Source of the DNA: Chloroflexota bacterium
GTDB taxonomy: Bacteria; Chloroflexota; Anaerolineae; UBA1429
Length of the DNA stretch: 64,000 bases
Reading direction: 5' to 3'
NCBI GenBank assembly: GCA_012719135.1
Contig: JAAYAW010000016.1
Coordinates: forward strand, 49,766-113,765
The notes below the pieces were generated by a model. That model had not been told where the DNA came from. It made no database searches and worked only from the letters and a program-made list of their open reading frames with translations. Shown here piece by piece: positions 51,360 to 60,142 of the stretch. Both the position numbers and the translations under genes were made by a program. How positions within the stretch are numbered: the stretch's first letter is position 1; each line of letters starts with the position of its first letter.

Positions 51360-51812
51360 TTACCCTACAGTAACGAGAGGAGCGTCATTGCTGACGGTCT
51401 CGCCCACCTGGACATGAATGGCCTTCACGGTGCCCGCCGCTGTGGCACTGATGGGCATCTCCATCTTCATGGCTTCGAGCGTGCACACCGCATCGCCCTG
51501 CTGAATTGCCTGTCCCACAGCAACGGAGATCGACAGAATCTTGCCGGGCATGGGCGCCACAATGATCTCTCCAGCTACGGACCCTGCCGGCGCGGTCTCG
51601 ACGACAGCTGCCGCCACCTCCTTGGCAGGCGCCGGCGTCGCAACTACGGGAGCCGTCGACGGCTGGACAGCAGCGGAAGCAGCCGGCACAGCATCCCGAA
51701 AACTGACCGACTTGGTCACGCCGTTCACCACAACCGTTACTGGCGAATGGCTCACATCCCCCACTTCGACGGTGAAGGTCTGTCCATCAACAACCAACTC
51801 GAGTGTCGTCAC
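51360..51812 (-). CDS. Biotin carboxyl carrier protein of the decarboxylase complex
   Basis: A 150-residue carrier. Residues about 1-50 form a start domain (TLELVVDGQTFTVEVGD), then an Ala/Pro-rich flexible linker, then a biotinyl domain with PMPGKILSISVAVGQ and the biotin-lysine motif CTLEAMKMEMP. The protein resembles the 1.3S subunit of transcarboxylase and the gamma/biotin subunit of methylmalonyl-CoA decarboxylase. The start is GTG 51812 with GGGAGGCGAAA upstream. It is the only biotin carrier in the cluster. Confidence 0.93.
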   Translation of the reverse strand: MTTLELVVDGQTFTVEVGDVSHSPVTVVVNGVTKSVSFRDAVPAASAAVQPSTAPVVATPAPAKEVAAAVVETAPAGSVAGEIIVAPMPGKILSISVAVGQAIQQGDAVCTLEAMKMEMPISATAAGTVKAIHVQVGETVSNDAPLVTVG

Positions 51813-51823
51813 TTTCGCCTCCC

Positions 51824-52267
51824 CTATTCCATCGCTGCAAGCCGGCCCTGGCTCTTCCAGTTCCCCGAGCCTGGATCGACATCTATGACGGTAACGGTCT
51901 CTCCCTGCAACAGCTCGTCGCCCCACATCTCCGCGGGACGCTCCCACGGCATCGCCACATAGGCCCGCGATTGCGAGGCCACCGAACTGGCAAACACCGG
52001 CGCGGCTGCCCTTTGCCTGACGAGTGCGACGGCGATAGCGGCCGCCTGGTCTGCCAGCCCCACCTCAGTCGCAGCGGCCCCTTGCGTAACCGCCGTGAGG
52101 AGAGGAGCCTCGGGCGCCCTGGATGCCGGCTCGCTCTTGGCTTCTGGCGCTCTACCCGGAAAGACCTTGCCCAAGGCCCAGATCAGCCCGGCCACAATGA
52201 CCAGCGACAGAAACACGAGCAGCATCCCGATTGCGGTAACCTCGAGCCCCTGGTCAAACGCGTTCAT
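51824..52267 (-). CDS. OadG-family membrane subunit (gamma/delta)
   Basis: A 147-residue protein with one N-terminal membrane helix (LEVTAIGMLLVFLSLVIVAGLIWALG), followed by a hydrophilic Ala/Glu-rich part. This is the layout of OadG/MmdD, which holds the carboxyltransferase and biotin carrier next to the membrane pump. Sequence similarity outside the helix is low, as usual for the family. ATG 52267 is 69 bp after the carboxyltransferase gene, with a stable hairpin between. Confidence 0.8.
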   Translation of the reverse strand: MNAFDQGLEVTAIGMLLVFLSLVIVAGLIWALGKVFPGRAPEAKSEPASRAPEAPLLTAVTQGAAATEVGLADQAAAIAVALVRQRAAAPVFASSVASQSRAYVAMPWERPAEMWGDELLQGETVTVIDVDPGSGNWKSQGRLAAME

Positions 52268-52293
52268 ATTGGTTCTTCCACCTCTTGCGGTCT

Positions 52294-52324
52294 TGCCAGG
52301 CCGGGCAGAGGCCCCGGCCTGGCA
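52294..52324 (-). repeat. Intercistronic hairpin between PycB/OadA-like and OadG-like genes
   Basis: A 12-bp perfect stem TGCCAGGCCGGG/CCCGGCCTGGCA with a 7-nt loop, no U-tract. It may protect upstream mRNA or limit expression of the three membrane-complex genes. Confidence 0.5.
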
Positions 52325-52336
52325 CATTCCGAATAG

Positions 52337-53839
52337 CTATCTCGTCCCCTGAACTCGCGACGACACCTTCCAAAGCGAGTATTCGGGCACAGACCTGGCC
52401 GGCTGCGAGGGCGCCAGAACCGCTGGAGCGGGCGCTGAGGCAGCGGCTCCCTTCGCCACCGCAGGAAAGATCCGTGGCTCTTCAATCGGGACGAGCTTGC
52501 CAGCTCGCCGGAGCTCCAGGAACTCCCGCGCCTCCCTCGGGAAGCACGCGTAAGACATGATGTCCTCTTCGCTCTCTGCCAGGTCCCCTATCTCGGCGGC
52601 GGCCTTCTCCCAGCCGGGCTCCAGATAGTCCGCGGGCCGTCCGGTAAGGGGCTCCTGATCGCCGATGGCTTTCTTGAGCACATCCGGATCGATCTCCGCC
52701 GGAGGCCGCCCGTACATGCCCAGGCAATAGTCCTTGATCTCCTGCGGGATGATCTTGTAGCGCTCACCCATGAGCACGTTCATCACCGCCTGCGTGCCAA
52801 CCATCTGGCTGGTAGGCGTGACCAGAGGAGGATAACCCAAATCCGCTCTGACCCGAGGCAACTCCTGCAGGACCTCCTCGTACCGGTTCAGGGCGCCCTG
52901 CTCGCGCAGCTGATTCACCAGGTTGGACAGCATCCCACCAGGGATCTGATAGAGGAGAACGCGGATATCTGCAGTCGTGAGGCCGGATTCGAAGCGGGCC
53001 AGATGCTCGGTTCGGACCATCTGGAAATGCGACGATATCTCAGAGAGCAGCCCAAGGTCCAGCCCTGTGTCTCTTTCGGTCCCTTGGAGAACGGCCACAA
53101 AGGTTTCCGTCGGTGGCTGTGCGGTGCCGCCGCCAATCGAAGAGATCGCGGTATCCACGATATCTACCCCGGCCTCGGCCGCCTTGAGGAGCGAGGCCAT
53201 GCCGAATCCACCCGTCTCGTGGGTGTGGAACTGCACGGGCAGCCCAACCTCGTCCTTCAGGCGCTTAACCAGCGTGTAGGCCTCGTAGGGCAGGCAGAGC
53301 GCGGCCATGTCCTTGATGCAGATTGTGTCCGCACCCAGCGCCTTGAGGTCCTTGGCCAACGACACGAACACGTCGGCGTTGTGCACGGGGCTGAGCGTGT
53401 AGCTGAAGGCTCCCTGAACCTCGCCACCGTACTTCTTGACGCACTTGATCGCCCATTCCATGTTCCGAATATCGTTGAGCGCATCAAAGATGCGAAAGAC
53501 ATTGATGCCCGCCTTGACGGAGAGTTCCACGAACTTTTCCACGATGTCATCCGGATAGTGCCGGTACCCCAGGATGTTCTGCCCCCTGAGGAGCATCTGG
53601 AACTTGGTCGTGGGGATGCGCTCCTTCAACACACGCACTCGATCCCACGGATCCTCTTTCAGGAAACGCAAGGCGGAGTCAAAGGTGGCGCCGCCCCACA
53701 TCTCGAGCGAATAGTAACCCACGGCCTCGAGCTTTTCCGCCACGGGAAGCATGTCGCCGGTGGACATGCGCGTGGCAAGGAGGCTCTGGTGCGCATCGCG
53801 CAGAATGGTATCGGTGATCTTGACCGGATTCGTAGCCAT
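52337..53839 (-). CDS. Carboxyltransferase of the PycB/OadA/transcarboxylase-5S type
   Basis: A 500-residue protein that moves a carboxyl group between biotin and a 2-oxo-acid (pyruvate/oxaloacetate). It shows ITDTILRDAHQSLLATR with metal-binding Asp, EMWGGATFD, NVFRIFDALND, CIKDMAALCLPYEA with a metal-bound Lys, VQFHTHETGG (metal His pair), VDTAISSIGGGTAQPPTE. The C-terminal biotinyl domain of many OadA/PycB proteins is lacking; it ends in an Ala/Pro-rich tail, so it must use the separate carrier at 51360. ATG 53839 follows after 14 bp from the next carboxyltransferase gene. Confidence 0.9.
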   Translation of the reverse strand: MATNPVKITDTILRDAHQSLLATRMSTGDMLPVAEKLEAVGYYSLEMWGGATFDSALRFLKEDPWDRVRVLKERIPTTKFQMLLRGQNILGYRHYPDDIVEKFVELSVKAGINVFRIFDALNDIRNMEWAIKCVKKYGGEVQGAFSYTLSPVHNADVFVSLAKDLKALGADTICIKDMAALCLPYEAYTLVKRLKDEVGLPVQFHTHETGGFGMASLLKAAEAGVDIVDTAISSIGGGTAQPPTETFVAVLQGTERDTGLDLGLLSEISSHFQMVRTEHLARFESGLTTADIRVLLYQIPGGMLSNLVNQLREQGALNRYEEVLQELPRVRADLGYPPLVTPTSQMVGTQAVMNVLMGERYKIIPQEIKDYCLGMYGRPPAEIDPDVLKKAIGDQEPLTGRPADYLEPGWEKAAAEIGDLAESEEDIMSYACFPREAREFLELRRAGKLVPIEEPRIFPAVAKGAAASAPAPAVLAPSQPARSVPEYSLWKVSSRVQGTR

Positions 53840-53853
53840 ATGAATACTCCCCC

Positions 53854-55404
53854 CTACAATGGCATGTTGCCATGCTTCTTGGAAGGCACGCTATCCCTCT
53901 TCGACTGGAGCATCTGGAGGGCATTGATGAGCACCGGCCGCGTCCGGCTGGGCTCGATGACGGCATCCACGAGTCCTCGCGAGGCAGCCTCGTACGGATT
54001 CGCAAAGCGCTCACGGTACTCGGCCAAACGGCGAGCACGCGTCGCTTCCGGATCGGCGGATTCCTCGATCTCTTTGCGGTGGATGACATTCACCGCGCCC
54101 TCGGGTCCCATCACGGCAAACTCGGCCGAGGGCCAGGCCACGTTGTAGTCGCCCCGCACGTGCTTGCTGCTCATCACGATATACGCGCCCCCGTAGGCCT
54201 TTCGCAGAACGACCGTGAGCTTGGGAACCGTCGCCTCGCAGTAGGCATAGATGAGCTTGGCACCCTCGCGGATGATGCCGCCGTGCTCCTGAGCCGTCCC
54301 CGGCATGAATCCAGGGACGTCCACAAAGGTCACCAGCGGGATGTTAAAGGCGTCACAGAAGCGCACAAATCGGGCAGCCTTGATCGATGCATCGATATCG
54401 AGCACGCCCGCCTTGACATTGGGCTGGTTCGCAACCACGCCGACCACGCGCCCATCCAGCCTCGCCAGCCCCACAACCATGTTCGGGGCATAGGCACTGT
54501 GGATCTCCATGAAGCTGCCCCGATCCATCACGTCGCGGATCACTTTGAGCACGTCATAGGGCGTGTTGCTATCCGCCGGGATGACCGCATCCAGATCCGC
54601 TTCGGCCCGTACCGGGCTGTCCTTGGAGGTCACCAGCGGAGGATCCTCCAGGTTGTTCTGCGGTAGATAACCAACGAGGCGCCTGACCAGATCCAGGGCC
54701 GCCTGCTCATCCTTGGCGGTAAAGTGTGCGACACCGCTTTGAGAGGCATGCACCGCTGCGCCGCCCAACTCGTCAAACGTGACCTCTTCATGAGTCACGG
54801 ACTTGACCACCTTGGGCCCCGTGATGAACATATGGCTGGTGCCCTCAACCATGACGGTAAAGTCCGTCAGTGCGGGCGAATAGACCGCCCCACCGGCGCA
54901 AGGGCCCATGATCACAGAGATCTGTGGGATCACGCCCGAGGCCAATGAGTTCTTGAGGAAGATATCCCCATAGCCCGCCAGCGCGAGAATCCCCTCCTGA
55001 ATGCGGGCCCCCCCCGAATCGTTGAGTCCGATCACGGGCGCACCCATTTTCATCGCGAGATCATAGACCTTTACGATCTTGGCCGCGTGAGCCTCGCCAA
55101 GGGAGCCCCCCATAACCGTAAAGTCCTGCGCGTATGCGTAGACGAGCCTCCCGCCGATCGTCCCGTAGCCCGTCACAACGCCGTCGCCCAGCGTGACACG
55201 CTCATCCATACCGAACTCGTGGCTGCGATGTGTCACAAAGGCGTCGACTTCCTGAAAGCTGCCCTCATCCAGTAGCATCCCCAGGCGCTCGCGCGCCGTC
55301 TTTTTGCCTCTGGCGTGCTGTGCCTCAATGGCGGCCTCGCCGCCACCGCTCTTTGACTCAGCCTGAAGCTGGCGCAGTCTCTGTGCCTTGCTATCGGAAG
55401 CCAT
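53854..55404 (-). CDS. Acyl-CoA carboxyltransferase, MmdA/PccB/transcarboxylase-12S type
   Basis: A 516-residue protein of the crotonase-fold carboxyltransferase family that works on methylmalonyl-CoA/propionyl-CoA. It has [102 protein letters not shown] and [15 protein letters not shown], all typical of PccB/MmdA. ATG 55404 has GGGAGGGG upstream. It is 14 bp downstream of the dCMP deaminase gene. Alone it cannot act; it needs the biotin carrier encoded in the same cluster. Confidence 0.95.
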   Translation of the reverse strand: MASDSKAQRLRQLQAESKSGGGEAAIEAQHARGKKTARERLGMLLDEGSFQEVDAFVTHRSHEFGMDERVTLGDGVVTGYGTIGGRLVYAYAQDFTVMGGSLGEAHAAKIVKVYDLAMKMGAPVIGLNDSGGARIQEGILALAGYGDIFLKNSLASGVIPQISVIMGPCAGGAVYSPALTDFTVMVEGTSHMFITGPKVVKSVTHEEVTFDELGGAAVHASQSGVAHFTAKDEQAALDLVRRLVGYLPQNNLEDPPLVTSKDSPVRAEADLDAVIPADSNTPYDVLKVIRDVMDRGSFMEIHSAYAPNMVVGLARLDGRVVGVVANQPNVKAGVLDIDASIKAARFVRFCDAFNIPLVTFVDVPGFMPGTAQEHGGIIREGAKLIYAYCEATVPKLTVVLRKAYGGAYIVMSSKHVRGDYNVAWPSAEFAVMGPEGAVNVIHRKEIEESADPEATRARRLAEYRERFANPYEAASRGLVDAVIEPSRTRPVLINALQMLQSKRDSVPSKKHGNMPL

Positions 55405-55418
55405 AGCCCCTCCCTTCA

Positions 55419-55868
55419 CTATCCGTTATGACCCCACATCTCGACAGTAACACGCGCCTCATCGAGAATCTGGCGCGCCAACTCATCAGGATACCCATCG
55501 GCATACACTACGCGCTCAATGCCGGCGTTGATGATCATCTTCGCACAGGTAAAGCAGGGCTGATGCGTAACATAGATCATCGCCCCCTCCGTGGATACGC
55601 CGTGCACGGCCGCCTGTATGATTGCATTCTGCTCCGCGTGCAACGCTCGGCAGATGTCCAGCCGCTGGCCCGAGGGCACCCCCAGCCGTTCCCTTAGGCA
55701 GCCTACCACGTCACAGTGAGCCACACCGCGGGGAGGGCCGTTGTAGCCCGTCGTGAGAATACGTCGATCCCGCACGATAACCGCGCCCACGTGCCGGCGT
55801 AGGCACGTCGAGCGCGTCGCGACCAACCGGGCGATTCCCACAAAGTACTCGTCCCACGTAGGCCTCAT
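55419..55868 (-). CDS. dCMP deaminase (ComEB family)
   Basis: A 149-residue zinc deaminase that makes dUMP from dCMP. It carries the zinc/catalytic motifs [15 protein letters not shown] and [14 protein letters not shown], plus an N-terminal [17 protein letters not shown]. The ATG overlaps the thyX stop (ATGA), so dUMP production and its methylation are coupled at translation. Confidence 0.92.
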   Translation of the reverse strand: MRPTWDEYFVGIARLVATRSTCLRRHVGAVIVRDRRILTTGYNGPPRGVAHCDVVGCLRERLGVPSGQRLDICRALHAEQNAIIQAAVHGVSTEGAMIYVTHQPCFTCAKMIINAGIERVVYADGYPDELARQILDEARVTVEMWGHNG

Positions 55869-56488
55869 CGGTTCAGCACCGAGGTCGTGAAGGCGCCGGC
55901 GGTGATGGGCATCGCCTTCTCGAACAGGCTCATGGCGGCTTCTGCATAGGCGCGGTGCTCTGCCTGCGCGCCAGCGTCCAGCCTCTTTTCGAGCCAGTTC
56001 ATCAGCGACCAGGCGTTGACCGTCCAGATGAACTCGGTATATACCGCCGTCCCCAACACACCCCGAGCCTGCTCTTTGGGCCAGCCCTGTTGCACCAGGC
56101 TCTCGTACAGATCAAAGGACGCCTCCATGTGAGCACAGTATGCGTCACGTCCTCGCTCGACATCGGGCACATAGTACTCCCGATCAGCAGCACAGTACCG
56201 AAGGCTCTTTTCGTTAAAGGTGCATATTCTGTGCCGCATCCACTGCCTCGCCACGAATAGCGGGCACTTGGCAGCGAAACGAAAAACGGCGTGTTCAAAC
56301 ACCGTGTTGTGCCTGGGCGTGGAAGACATGAGGCGCTCGATGAGGCGTGCATCTGCCATGGCCGAGCGCGCCGTGGACTGGTAGCAGATGCGTGCCCCCC
56401 GGATCACGGCGGCATCGCCGCCCATGAGATCCTCGAGCTGCATCCACCCCTTGTCTAGCACCGCCTCGCGAACGGGCAACTGAAGCAC
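55865..56488 (-). CDS. thyX: FAD-dependent thymidylate synthase
   Basis: A 207-residue flavoenzyme that methylates dUMP to dTMP using methylene-THF and NAD(P)H. The ThyX signature RHR-x7-S is exact in [18 protein letters not shown] (R85-H86-R87, S95), and [19 protein letters not shown] precedes it. The start is GTG 56488 with CAGGGAGGCGAC directly upstream. It heads the run thyX-dCMP deaminase-carboxyltransferases. No thyA is in the window. Confidence 0.95.
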   Translation of the reverse strand: MLQLPVREAVLDKGWMQLEDLMGGDAAVIRGARICYQSTARSAMADARLIERLMSSTPRHNTVFEHAVFRFAAKCPLFVARQWMRHRICTFNEKSLRYCAADREYYVPDVERGRDAYCAHMEASFDLYESLVQQGWPKEQARGVLGTAVYTEFIWTVNAWSLMNWLEKRLDAGAQAEHRAYAEAAMSLFEKAMPITAGAFTTSVLNR

Positions 56489-56540
56489 GTCGCCTCCCTG
56501 TTGGTGTGTGCGCCAAACGCCCAACTTCCACCTGTTACCG

Positions 56541-56570
56541 AATATAGCAGAATCAGGGGCCCTTGCACAA
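56541..56570 (-). promoter_or_regulatory. Promoter of the thyX-decarboxylase run
   Basis: Leftward TTGTGC (56570-56565), 18-bp spacer, TATATT (56546-56541). Predicted start near 56534, 46 nt before the thyX GTG. The gap to the ABC permease gene (56489-56615) holds nothing else I recognise. Confidence 0.55.
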
Positions 56571-56615
56571 TCGCAAGCTCAGGCCGTCTGCCATGGACTT
56601 TCGGAAGGGTCGGAG

Positions 56616-57587
56616 TCAGCCCTGCTCAAAGCGGCGACCGAGACCGGCGGGAGTGCCATGCTGAAACACGGCGCGCACCAGCGGAGCCAGGCGGGCTGGG
56701 AGTCTGCGCTCAATAGCGGCGGCATCACCCGCCACGAGGAGGAGCGCCACGATCATCAGTGCAAAGGGTGCCGCCTGGAATACCTGTGTGGGGACCGAGG
56801 GATATACCGGCTGCATCAGGCTGCCCAGCGACTTGAGCGCGCCAAACAGATACGCTCCCAAAGCCACCCGGAACGGATGCCATCCACCAAAGATAACGAT
56901 TGCCAGTGCGATCCAGCCCATCCCTGCGGTGTGGTTATGGCTCCAGCCAAGCTTGACACAGAGCGAGTACGAAGCACCCGCCAGCCCCACTAGAGCGCCA
57001 CCGATCCCGGTGTAGACCATTCGCATGCGGTTCACAGGGATTCCGCGTGCAAAAGCCGCCTCCGGACGCTCCCCTATGGACCGCAGCCGCAGGCCCGGCT
57101 GGGTTCGGTACAGCCAGATCCACACGCCGAGAACAAGAAGGTAGCTCAGGTACACAAGCAGATTCTGGCTGAACAGCGCCGTCCCCACCCAAGGGAGGGC
57201 AGACAGGCCGGGAATCGAGAGAGATGGCACGCTGGGCCCGGGCAAGCGCACGTAACGCAGCCCCACAAACGAGCTGACGTCGGCCATCAGCAGCGTGAGC
57301 ACCAGCCCAACGGCCACTTGATCCTGGTACAGGTAGATACTGCTGGCAGCCACGACCAGTGCGATCAACGCTCCCACCAGCATCGCCAGGGCAAATCCGA
57401 GAAGCAGGCTGCCCGAGACGTAAGCCATCGCGAACCCCGCCATGGCCGCCAGCAGGATGGAGCCATCAAGAGAGAGGTTGGTAATGCCCGATCGCTCGGT
57501 CAGTAGCTCGCCTATGCCTGCAAAGACCAGAGGCGTGGAGCTCGCCACCACTGAACGGACTGTTTCGATGATAATCGCTGAATCCAT
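56616..57587 (-). CDS. BMP-family ABC transporter permease (second permease)
   Basis: A 323-residue permease of the simple-sugar/nucleoside (BMP, YufQ-like) type with about nine helices. It shows STPLVFAGIGELLTERSGITNLSLDGSILLAA, the typical beginning of YufQ/PnrD-type permeases, and WIALAIVIFGGWHPFRVALGAYLFG, the coupling segment near the end. It pairs with the preceding permease to form the membrane channel. Stop to the upstream gene is 4 bp. Confidence 0.9.
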   Translation of the reverse strand: MDSAIIIETVRSVVASSTPLVFAGIGELLTERSGITNLSLDGSILLAAMAGFAMAYVSGSLLLGFALAMLVGALIALVVAASSIYLYQDQVAVGLVLTLLMADVSSFVGLRYVRLPGPSVPSLSIPGLSALPWVGTALFSQNLLVYLSYLLVLGVWIWLYRTQPGLRLRSIGERPEAAFARGIPVNRMRMVYTGIGGALVGLAGASYSLCVKLGWSHNHTAGMGWIALAIVIFGGWHPFRVALGAYLFGALKSLGSLMQPVYPSVPTQVFQAAPFALMIVALLLVAGDAAAIERRLPARLAPLVRAVFQHGTPAGLGRRFEQG

Positions 57588-57591
57588 GCCC

Positions 57592-58626
57592 TTACCTGTC
57601 TCTCAGTCCCACGCGCTGCCGGAAACCGTTCACCAGCAAGAAGAACAACACGACGGCTCCCTGCAGCACCCCTCCCAGCGAGGAATCGAGCAGCATCCGC
57701 AGCTCCAGTCTGGGGCTTCCTACCTGCACAGCCGAGAAATAGAGCACCACGAGTGGCACCCACTGGGCCCTAAGCCCAGAGAGCAGAACGACCAGCTGCG
57801 CCAGATAGCCGTTCCCGCCGGTGATCTGAGGAATCAAGCGGTGGTAGATGGCGGTCGTCTGGAGTGACCCGCCGAGCCCGGCCAGAGCACCACAGGCCAT
57901 GAGAGCGAATATCACGTGACGCCGGGTATCGACACCCATCCGGTAGGCAGCTGTGGCGTTCAGACCAATAGCCTTGAGCGTCAGGCCCCAGCGGGTATCG
58001 CGCAGGATCACGTACACGATCAGGATGGCCACCACGGCAAGCAGCAGGGCCAACCAGCTCGCTCGCGTGCTGCCAATCAGGGGCATCCAGGCTGAGCGCG
58101 GAAACGGCTCCGTCCCGCTCATCGTCGCTCCGCCCGGCGGCTTCCAGGGGCCAAAGATCAGATAGTTGGTCAGGGCGAAACCGACATAGTTGAGTCCCAG
58201 GCCCGCAAAGATCTCATTGACACGGCCGTAGGTCCTGAGAAGCCCAATCAGCACGCCCCAGAGCGCCCCACCCGCGAGCCCCGCCAGAATGGTCAAGGGA
58301 AGCATCACCGCGGACGGGGCCTCGATCGCCTGAACAACCCAGGTCGTCAGCAAGGCGCCAGCCACCATCTGTCCTTCGACGCCGATGTTCCACAGACCCG
58401 CAGCAAAGGTGATCAGCATCCCGGCCGAAGCCAGCATGAGGGGGACCATTGAGATGGCCACATCGGCCACTTTGGCCCAGCTCTCAAATCCGCCACCGAT
58501 GAGGTTTGCATAGGCTTCAAGGGGGTTTTCCCCCATGGCCATCAGGATAGCGGCCGTCGTAGCCAGCGTCAGCGCAAAAGGCGCAACACCAAGAGCGAGT
58601 CGAGTCCAGGCGGAACGGGTGTTCAC
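57592..58626 (-). CDS. BMP-family ABC transporter permease (first permease)
   Basis: A 344-residue permease of the YufP/PnrC type with eight to ten helices. Motifs are NPLEAYANLIGGGFESWAKVADVAISMVPLMLASAGMLITFAAGLWNIGVEGQM, and IFAGLGLNYVGFALTNYLIFGPWKPPGGATMSGTEPFP, RWGLTLKAIGLNATAAYRMGVD. The start is GTG 58626, overlapping the ATPase stop as GTGA. Confidence 0.92.
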   Translation of the reverse strand: MNTRSAWTRLALGVAPFALTLATTAAILMAMGENPLEAYANLIGGGFESWAKVADVAISMVPLMLASAGMLITFAAGLWNIGVEGQMVAGALLTTWVVQAIEAPSAVMLPLTILAGLAGGALWGVLIGLLRTYGRVNEIFAGLGLNYVGFALTNYLIFGPWKPPGGATMSGTEPFPRSAWMPLIGSTRASWLALLLAVVAILIVYVILRDTRWGLTLKAIGLNATAAYRMGVDTRRHVIFALMACGALAGLGGSLQTTAIYHRLIPQITGGNGYLAQLVVLLSGLRAQWVPLVVLYFSAVQVGSPRLELRMLLDSSLGGVLQGAVVLFFLLVNGFRQRVGLRDR

Positions 58627-60086
58627 AGGTTCACACCGCCGATCATGAATCCCAGCTCCTCCCGTGACATCTCTGCGCTCGCAACGGGCTGGGAGACTTT
58701 GCCACCCGAGAAGACAAGAAGACGGTCGCTGTTATCCACCAGTTCATCCAGATCCGTCGACGCGAACAGAATCACGGTTCCCTGAAGACATCGCTCATGC
58801 AACTGCTGCCACACCCAGATGCCCGAACCGAGGTCCAGCCCGCGCGTCGGGTGATCCAGTATCAGTAGCTTGAGCGAATCGGGCAGAAGCGAAAGGAGAG
58901 CCCTCTGCTGATTACCACCCGACAGTTCCTCTACTCGGCTGCCCGTCGTTCCAACCACGCTGTACTCTGCGATGCGCGCCGATGCGACTTGTTCGGCCGC
59001 TTCCCAATCGACCAGAAAGCCGGCCCTCTGCCTCGCGAGCACGAAATGCTCCCTGACCGAGAGCCCGCGCACCAGGCCCTCCTCCAAACGGGAGGCGGGC
59101 ACATACGCAACTCCCTGATCGAGATAGTCGCGATAGCGGCCGTTTGTCAGGTCGACCCCATCGATGACCAGGTGACCGCTCTGCGCTTTGCGGATCCCTG
59201 CGCAGGCCTCCATGAACAGCCTCTGTCCGCTGCCTTCAAGGCCGGCCAGTCCGATCACTTCCCCCGCACAGGCCTTCAGGCTGGCCGGGGCCATCCGCAT
59301 CCGGCTGGATTCCACCACCAACGACTGGATGTCGAGCGCTTCACGCGTCGTGCACCGCGACGCAAAGGGGGGCGCCACCACGGCGCGTCCGAACATCATC
59401 TCCACGAGGCGTTCCCGATCAAAGGGTGCCCGCAACTCACCTACCACCTGCCCTGCGCGCAGGACCGTGGCGACCGAGCACAGCATCTCGACGTCTTCGA
59501 GCTTGTGAGACACAAAGATGACCGTCAGGCCTTCCTCGGCCAGCCGGTGAAGAGTCTCGAACAGAAGCCTCTTCTGAGGCTCTGAGATCCCAGTCGTGGG
59601 CTCATCCAGAATGACGACGCGCACACCCAAAGCCAACAGTCGCACCAGCTCAAGCTGCTGGCGCTCTCCAACGGTCAGGTTGCCAACCCGGTCCTCCGGC
59701 TGAAGCTGGACGCCGAAGCGGCGACACAAATTGAAGAATGTGCGCTGAATCCGCCCTCTGCGCTGCCAGAATCCACGATGAAGCCCCAGGGCGAAATTGT
59801 CCAGCACAGACAGTGCCGGCACGTCCAGCGGATCCTGATGAAGCATGCCGATACCCTGGCCGATTGCATCCGCCGGAGAGTGCAGTTCGAGGCGCCCCCC
59901 ATCTACGCGGATCTCACCCGAGTCAGCCTGCAGGTAGCCAGACAGAATCCTCATCAGCGTGGTCTTGCCGGCACCGTTCTCCCCCAGGAGACCGTGAATC
60001 GTGCCCGATGCGACCGTAACGGATACGTCGGCATTGGCCTGCACCGCGCCGAAACTTTTGTTGATGCCCTGAATCTCGATCTTCAT
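58623..60086 (-). CDS. BMP-family ABC transporter ATP-binding protein (duplicated ATPase)
   Basis: A 487-residue protein with two ABC domains, as in YufO/PnrB. The first has a full set (GENGAGKTTLMR; NLTVGERQQLELVRLLA; VVILDEPTTGISE). The second is degenerate (GLEGSGQRLFMEAC in place of a Walker A; ELSGGNQQRALLSLL; LLILDHPTRGLDLGSGIWVWQQL). It energises import of nucleosides or related solutes. ATG 60086 is preferred; GTG 60098 is possible. It is separated from the binding-protein gene by a hairpin. Confidence 0.92.
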   Translation of the reverse strand: MKIEIQGINKSFGAVQANADVSVTVASGTIHGLLGENGAGKTTLMRILSGYLQADSGEIRVDGGRLELHSPADAIGQGIGMLHQDPLDVPALSVLDNFALGLHRGFWQRRGRIQRTFFNLCRRFGVQLQPEDRVGNLTVGERQQLELVRLLALGVRVVILDEPTTGISEPQKRLLFETLHRLAEEGLTVIFVSHKLEDVEMLCSVATVLRAGQVVGELRAPFDRERLVEMMFGRAVVAPPFASRCTTREALDIQSLVVESSRMRMAPASLKACAGEVIGLAGLEGSGQRLFMEACAGIRKAQSGHLVIDGVDLTNGRYRDYLDQGVAYVPASRLEEGLVRGLSVREHFVLARQRAGFLVDWEAAEQVASARIAEYSVVGTTGSRVEELSGGNQQRALLSLLPDSLKLLILDHPTRGLDLGSGIWVWQQLHERCLQGTVILFASTDLDELVDNSDRLLVFSGGKVSQPVASAEMSREELGFMIGGVNL

Positions 60087-60102
60087 ATGCCCACTCACAA
60101 AG

Positions 60103-60134
60103 AGGGGGTAGGACCCTCTCGAGTCCTACCCCCT
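60103..60134 (-). terminator. Intercistronic hairpin between the BMP gene and its ATPase gene
   Basis: A 12-bp perfect stem (AGGGGGTAGGAC and complement) with an 8-nt loop. The leftward U-tract is weak (CTCTTT), which suits partial termination and excess binding protein. Confidence 0.55.
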
Positions 60135-60142
60135 TCATGGTC

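Noticed and set aside
56489..56615. A folate-type riboswitch before thyX.
   Set aside because: The predicted leader is only about 46 nt, and no pairing pattern of a known riboswitch is visible.
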